DNA of 26,070 nt. Source: Alistipes sp. Lineage in GTDB: Bacteria; Bacteroidota; Bacteroidia; Bacteroidales; Rikenellaceae. Positions 22,193 to 26,070 of the stretch are shown here, in pieces. The first letter of the stretch is position 1; every line of letters starts with the position of its first letter. Both the position numbers and the translations under genes were made by a program. Below the pieces are notes generated by a model, which had not been told where the DNA came from, made no database searches, and was given only the letters and a program-made list of their open reading frames with translations. The DNA is taken from positions 1 through 26,070 of the forward strand of contig JAGCLX010000013.1 in the NCBI GenBank assembly GCA_017646785.1. Direction: 5' to 3'.

Positions 22193-23749
22193 ATGAAGAG
22201 ATTAATACTATTTATAGCTGCTGCATTGGTATCAGTAGCAACGGTTCAGGCGCAGAACCGCGATGTCGTAGAGATTGCAAAGAGCATCCTCCCCAAGGAG
22301 TTCCTTACACAGCAGACCCAAACAGAGGAGGCTACCTCCGTAGAGGAGCCCGTTGCGGTTGAAGAGGCTGCGGCTGAGGTAGTCGCAGTTGAGGAGGTTG
22401 TGGCTGAGGAGGCTGTGGTAGCTGAAGAGGCTGCTGTTGTCGAGGAGGTCGCAACGGAGGTCGCAACGGAGGCCGCTGTAGAGGATAAGAAGGAGACTCC
22501 CGAACCTGTTAAACAGAGCATTGCGGAGATTGTAAATGCTATTCTTCCTGCTGGCTTTAGCCTTGACGAGAGAGTCGAGAAGGAGAGCGAACCATCTGAT
22601 TTGACTCCAATCGAGGAGATTGCAGCATATGTTGATGAGTATGCAACAGAGTCTGCTGAGCCTGTTGAGCCTGTTGAACCTGTTGAGGTGGCAGAGGCTG
22701 TTGAGGTTGTTGAAACTCCCGTAGTTGAGGAGGCCGCTGAGGTTGTAGAGGTTGCTGAAGTGGTTGAAACTCCCGCAGTTGAGGAGGCCGCTGAGGTTGT
22801 AGAGGTTGCTAAAGTGGTTGAAACTCCCGCAGTTGAGGAGGCGACTGAGATTACAAAGGTTGTTGAGGCGACTGAGACTCCTGCTGTGGTTGAAGTCGAG
22901 GATATTGCAAAGTCGATATTCCCTGCCGATTTCAACATCGAGTATGAGTCTTCAAATGGGGCTCTATCATCTGATTTGACACCTATCGAGGAGATTGCGG
23001 ACTATGTCGAGTCTGAGAGCGTCGTGAAGATGCCATTCATGCCTACGCGTCAGCGCGTGAACCGCAATGTAGACAACAACAAGTTTGTCTACAAGGGTGA
23101 GGTTATGCTCGGTCTTACTGCCTCATTTGGTAGGGTTAGCTCTGAGGATTCCGACCTTATGTTGTTGCTCAATGGCATCGACGTGGGCCTACGTAGCACT
23201 ACAGTACGTCCATTCTTTGCCTACGCCTACCGCGACAATCTTGCCGTGGGTTTGCGCCTCGGTTATGAGTATATCAAGGGTAACCTCTCAAACATCGATG
23301 TCAACCTCGGCCTTATAGCTGATGGCATGGAGGGTATGAGCATTGGTGACCTGTCGCTGCGCAACGAGACATTCTCATGGGCTGTGTTCCATCGTCACTA
23401 CCTCGGTCTTGACCGTCGTGGTATCGTTGGAGTGATCCTCGAGACCGAGTTGTTATTCAAGGATGGCACTTCGCGTTTCTCGACAGGCAATGACGTGGCG
23501 AACGCATCATTCAGCCGAAACTTTGCTGCTCAGCTGAATGTAAACCCAGGTCTTGGTGTATATATTTTCCCGCAGGTGTGTGTGACTGCCACCGTAGGTA
23601 TCGGAGGTTTGAGATATAACAATATCCGTCAGTGTGATGCAATGGGTGAGGTTATAGGTCGCCGTGACCACTCGAGCCTCAATTTCAAGGTCAATATCTT
23701 GGATATCCAGATTGGCGTTGTGGCGCATTTGTGGAACAATAAGAAGTAG
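22193..23749 (+). CDS. Outer-membrane beta-barrel protein with Val/Glu-rich N-terminal segment (barrel 2)
   Basis: The 518-residue product (an ATG at 22181 is also possible) has a signal ending VQAQ. Residues about 40-235 are extremely rich in Val, Glu, Ala and Pro, with an 18-residue tandem repeat (VVETPAVEEAAEVVEVA). A short motif occurs three times: IAKSILPKEF (28-37), IVNAILPAGF (113-122) and IAKSIFPADF (238-247). SDLTPIEEIAxYV occurs at 135-147 and 260-272. From about 295 to the end is a barrel homologous to the preceding gene. The acidic segment probably lies in the periplasm or on the surface as an extended tether with three copies of a docking motif (inference). It starts 13 bp after barrel 1 and ends 5 bp before the PCMD gene. 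Confidence 0.76.
   Translation: MKRLILFIAAALVSVATVQAQNRDVVEIAKSILPKEFLTQQTQTEEATSVEEPVAVEEAAAEVVAVEEVVAEEAVVAEEAAVVEEVATEVATEAAVEDKKETPEPVKQSIAEIVNAILPAGFSLDERVEKESEPSDLTPIEEIAAYVDEYATESAEPVEPVEPVEVAEAVEVVETPVVEEAAEVVEVAEVVETPAVEEAAEVVEVAKVVETPAVEEATEITKVVEATETPAVVEVEDIAKSIFPADFNIEYESSNGALSSDLTPIEEIADYVESESVVKMPFMPTRQRVNRNVDNNKFVYKGEVMLGLTASFGRVSSEDSDLMLLLNGIDVGLRSTTVRPFFAYAYRDNLAVGLRLGYEYIKGNLSNIDVNLGLIADGMEGMSIGDLSLRNETFSWAVFHRHYLGLDRRGIVGVILETELLFKDGTSRFSTGNDVANASFSRNFAAQLNVNPGLGVYIFPQVCVTATVGIGGLRYNNIRQCDAMGEVIGRRDHSSLNFKVNILDIQIGVVAHLWNNKK
22711..22890 (+). repeat. 54-bp in-frame tandem repeat
   Basis: Units begin at 22711, 22765, 22819 and 22873, exactly 54 bp apart (18 codons), each starting with TGAAACTCCC or, in the last, TGAGACTCCT. 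The first two are almost identical and later ones diverge. Copy number could change by slippage while keeping frame. Confidence 0.8.
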
Positions 23750-23754
23750 AAGTT

Positions 23755-25356
23755 ATGCAAAAAATGTTCAGATATATCTGTTTGGGTGCTGTCGTAGCGA
23801 TGTTTGCGAGTTGCATCGAGAACGATATTCCATATCCCGTTGTAAAGTTGGATATTGTAAGCCTTGAGGCTGATGGCCTTTTGTCTGAGCCTGTTATCGA
23901 CGCTGCGGCACACACCGTGAAGCTCGAGCTGGAGGAGACTACCGATATCCGCAAGGTGAATATCTCGAATGTGGTTTTGACTGAGGGTGCTACGTCGGAT
24001 GTTACGTTCCCAGGCATCTTCGATATGCGCAATCCCCTGTATGCTAACCTCACTAAGTATGAGACAACTGCCGAGTGGACTATCACTGCCGCGCAGCAGA
24101 TTGAGCGCTACTTCAGTGTGGATGGCCAGATGGGTGAGGCGGAGATTGATCCTGATGGCTGCGTGGTTACCGTCTACGTGCCCATGGACCACGACTTGAA
24201 CAATGTCTCCATCCTCAGTGCTAAGTTCGGACCTAAGGATATCACTACCTACTCTCCCGACCCATTGACGCTCACGTCGTTCTACGACACTGTGCGCCAT
24301 GTCGAGGTGAAGTATCATGGTGATATAGTCGAGGATTGGACAATACGCGTCATACCTAAGGATCTCGAGATTGAGATGACTCAGGTTGATGCGTGGGCTA
24401 AGCGTATTTGGGTTAAGGCTGTGGGTCGTGCTGGCTCGGAACTTGGCTTCAGATATAGACTTGCTGGTAGCGAGACATGGATTGATGTGGCTGATGTGAC
24501 AGTTGATGGCGGTAACATCTCGGCTTGCATTGAGAACCTTGAGGCGCTCACCTCATACGAGGTTGTGGCATACTCTGGCGATAACGAGTCGGATGTCTAC
24601 ACAGTGACTACCGAGGATGTCATGACGCTTATCAATGGAGGCTTCGAGGATTGGTCGCTTACCGATGGTACATACTACCCATATCTCGAGGGTGGTGAGC
24701 CATTCTGGGCTACGGGTAACGACGGCGCTAAGGTGGCAAATACAATCCTTACAGAGCCTACTAATGACGTGCGTCCTGGAACAACTGGCAAGAGCGCTGC
24801 AGCATTGCAGTCGAAGAAGGCGGCGTTGATGGGTATCGGTAAGTTCGCTGCGGGTAATATCTTCTTGGGCCGTTTCGGAGGCCTTAAGGGTATCAATGGC
24901 TTGGTATTCTTCGGTCGTCCCTCTACGGCGCGCCCTGTGGCACTACGTGGTTGGGTTAAGTATAACCAGGGTATGATTGACGAGCTTGGAACGGTTCCTA
25001 CGTCGCGTCCCGACCTGAAGAAGGGTGATCCAGATGAGGGTCAGATATTCATAGCTGTGGGTGACTGGACTGCCGAGGAGTATGGCGGTGATGCCGATAG
25101 CCCCGTGTCGGTAGATACCAGCGACGAGTCTACCTTCTTCGATATTAAGGGTAAGAACGTAATTGGCGCAGGTGAGCTAATCTTGACGGAGTCAACTGAC
25201 GGATGGGTTGAGTTCACCATTCCAATGGATTACACAACTACCTCGCGCATACCCACACACATGATTATCGTATGTACAGGTTCGCGCTTCGGTGACTACT
25301 TCACCGGCTCGACAGGTAGCCTTATGTTGGTGGATGACCTCGAACTTGTTTACTAA
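23755..25356 (+). CDS. PCMD-domain lipoprotein
   Basis: The 533-residue product has a lipoprotein signal ending MFASC (C20), followed by IENDIPYPVV. The N-terminal part has two short similar Ig-like modules (AHTVKLELEETTDIRKVNIS and DGCVVTVYVPMDHDLNNVSI), then a fibronectin-III-like module at about 205-285. A PCMD domain fills about 293-533: NGGFEDWS, PFWATGNDGAKVAN, DVRPGTTGKSAAAL, GKFAAGNIFLGRF, and the closing SLMLVDDLELVY. It lacks the DUF4493 domain of the first PCMD protein. It starts 5 bp after barrel 2, is the last gene of the locus, and is followed by a strong terminator. Function unknown; surface carbohydrate or adhesive role is inference. Confidence 0.82.
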   Translation: MQKMFRYICLGAVVAMFASCIENDIPYPVVKLDIVSLEADGLLSEPVIDAAAHTVKLELEETTDIRKVNISNVVLTEGATSDVTFPGIFDMRNPLYANLTKYETTAEWTITAAQQIERYFSVDGQMGEAEIDPDGCVVTVYVPMDHDLNNVSILSAKFGPKDITTYSPDPLTLTSFYDTVRHVEVKYHGDIVEDWTIRVIPKDLEIEMTQVDAWAKRIWVKAVGRAGSELGFRYRLAGSETWIDVADVTVDGGNISACIENLEALTSYEVVAYSGDNESDVYTVTTEDVMTLINGGFEDWSLTDGTYYPYLEGGEPFWATGNDGAKVANTILTEPTNDVRPGTTGKSAAALQSKKAALMGIGKFAAGNIFLGRFGGLKGINGLVFFGRPSTARPVALRGWVKYNQGMIDELGTVPTSRPDLKKGDPDEGQIFIAVGDWTAEEYGGDADSPVSVDTSDESTFFDIKGKNVIGAGELILTESTDGWVEFTIPMDYTTTSRIPTHMIIVCTGSRFGDYFTGSTGSLMLVDDLELVY

Positions 25357-25395
25357 GCCTACGTTATAGTGGCGCATGCCACGATAACCTCTTTA

Positions 25396-25437
25396 GCGAA
25401 TGGATCACACGTATGGTGTGGTCCATTCGCTTTTTTT
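25396..25437 (+). terminator. Rho-independent terminator of the surface locus
   Basis: GCGAATGGA (25396-25404) pairs with TCCATTCGC (25422-25430), extended by a T-G pair and CACAC/GTGTG around a 5-nt loop, and followed by seven T (25431-25437). Confidence 0.92.
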
Positions 25438-25494
25438 GTTTGCTTCCCTAACATTTAGGAGTTGTAATTATTAAAAAAAATTATGAATTCTTAA

Positions 25495-25525
25495 TTGCTT
25501 TATCCGAATAGTTTTCGTACATTTG
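25495..25525 (+). promoter_or_regulatory. Promoter of the NifU-like gene
   Basis: TTG (25495-25497), 20 bp, and TACATTTG (25518-25525) match the consensus. Transcription from about 25531 would give a leader of about 100 nt before the ATG at 25634. That leader is AT-rich with no strong hairpin seen. Confidence 0.75.
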
Positions 25526-25633
25526 TCACGATTTGTGCAATGGGAAACAAGATGTAGAATTTTGTTTGTGCGTTGCCAAATAAATGTAGTAAAATAAGGT
25601 ATTGATATACAATAAATTAAAAACATTAAGACT

Positions 25634-26070
25634 ATGATTTACTCACACGAAGTTCAGCAGATGTGCTGCGTGAAGAAGGGTGCTAACCACGAGTCGGCTC
25701 CCATCCCTGAGGAGGGAAAATGGGTACGTGCTAAGGAGATTAAGGATATCTCTGGTCTTACCCACGGTATTGGCTGGTGTGCTCCACAGCAGGGTGCATG
25801 TAAGCTCACACTCAACGTTAAGGACGGTATCATTGAGGAGGCTCTCGTTGAGACTATCGGTTGCTCAGGTATGACTCACTCAGCTGCCATGGCATCTGAG
25901 ATCCTCCCAGGCAAGACTCTCCTTGAGGCTCTTAACACTGACCTCGTTTGCGATGCTATCAACACTGCAATGCGCGAACTCTTCCTCCAGATCGTTTACG
26001 GACGTACTCAGTCAGCTTTCTCTGAGGGTGGTCTTATGATCGGTGCAGGTCTTGAGGACCTCGGAAAGGG
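25634..26070 (+). CDS. NifU-like iron-sulfur cluster assembly scaffold protein (partial)
   Basis: The frame starts at 25634 (MIYSHEVQQMCCVKKGANHE) and runs off the window after 145 complete codons. It resembles the Bacteroidales NifU/IscU-like Fe-S scaffold family: W48-C49-A50-P51, then C56 and C77 (ETIGCSGMTHSAAMASEILPG split over 73-93), with a TLLEALNTDLVC and FSEGGLMIGAGLEDLGKG ending visible here. C49, C56 and C77 are candidate cluster ligands. Scaffold proteins assemble Fe-S clusters for transfer to target enzymes in the cytosol. Codon use is strongly biased to CTC, GAG and GGT codons, as expected for a highly expressed gene. The C-terminus and downstream partner are outside the window. 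Confidence 0.75.
   Translation, partial: MIYSHEVQQMCCVKKGANHESAPIPEEGKWVRAKEIKDISGLTHGIGWCAPQQGACKLTLNVKDGIIEEALVETIGCSGMTHSAAMASEILPGKTLLEALNTDLVCDAINTAMRELFLQIVYGRTQSAFSEGGLMIGAGLEDLGK

Noticed and set aside
22711..22890. Regular tandem repeats considered as a CRISPR array
   Set aside because: The 54-bp units are contiguous without spacers and encode in-frame 18-residue repeats inside a gene; no cas genes nearby.
22246..22938. 230-codon open frame on the minus strand, rich in Ser, Thr and Ala
   Set aside because: It is the antisense of the Val/Glu-rich repeat segment; GAG/GTT-rich codons lack stops on the other strand. It has no signal or domain, and the plus-strand gene is clearly real.
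23629..24318. 229-codon minus-strand frame opposite the barrel 2/PCMD junction
   Set aside because: Spans the end of one real gene and the start of another on the opposite strand, has no recognisable domain and no promoter.
14921..25356. Polysaccharide utilisation locus interpretation
   Set aside because: PCMD and jelly-roll-like domains hint at carbohydrate binding, but there is no susC/susD pair, glycoside hydrolase with visible catalytic motifs, or regulator in the window.

Overview
The window looks like chromosomal DNA of a Bacteroidales bacterium, perhaps Rikenellaceae/Alistipes-like; the genus is a guess from style, not proof. The signs are promoters of the Bacteroidetes type (TTG, 19-21 bp, TAnnTTTG) upstream of most transcription units, no Shine-Dalgarno pattern before starts, many MKK-type lipoproteins, BACON, DUF4493, PCMD and fimbrillin-like surface domains, and a NifU-like scaffold of the Bacteroidales type. 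There are no rRNA or tRNA genes, insertion sequences, CRISPR arrays or phage genes.

Region 1 (1-9.5 kb) is mostly envelope lipid and glycan chemistry. A partial rplY (ribosomal protein L25) with a structured leader sits on the minus strand at the left edge. A three-gene plus-strand operon follows: a LicD-family phosphotransferase, a TagD-like cytidylyltransferase fused to a Gfo/Idh/MocA oxidoreductase, and an SDR dehydrogenase. Together they could make and transfer a CDP-activated polyol or other phospho-substituent. Facing it on the minus strand are a GT2 glycosyltransferase, an LpxL/HtrB-like lipid A acyltransferase and a patatin-like phospholipase. A divergent promoter pair separates the patatin gene from lnt (apolipoprotein N-acyltransferase) and folC.

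Region 2 (9.5-14.7 kb) holds a minus-strand operon of three exported proteins: a small lipoprotein, a membrane-type protein with a carboxypeptidase-regulatory-like domain, a TolA-like Ala/Glu/Lys helix and a C-terminal beta-rich domain, and a one-domain BACON lipoprotein. It also holds the housekeeping genes prs and engB and a MazG-like pyrophosphohydrolase. The spacers carry strong terminators and at least three imperfect palindromic elements of probable dispersed-repeat families.

Region 3 (14.9-25.4 kb) is a seven-gene plus-strand locus for the cell surface: a fimbrillin-like lipoprotein, three DUF4493-type lipoproteins (the third ending in a PCMD domain), two homologous outer-membrane beta-barrels (the second with a ~230-residue Val/Glu-rich segment containing 54-bp tandem repeats), and a second PCMD lipoprotein. 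A strong terminator closes it. The proteins share so many module types that they probably form one surface assembly, but its function cannot be read from sequence. The window ends inside a NifU-like Fe-S scaffold gene with its own promoter and a ~100-nt leader.
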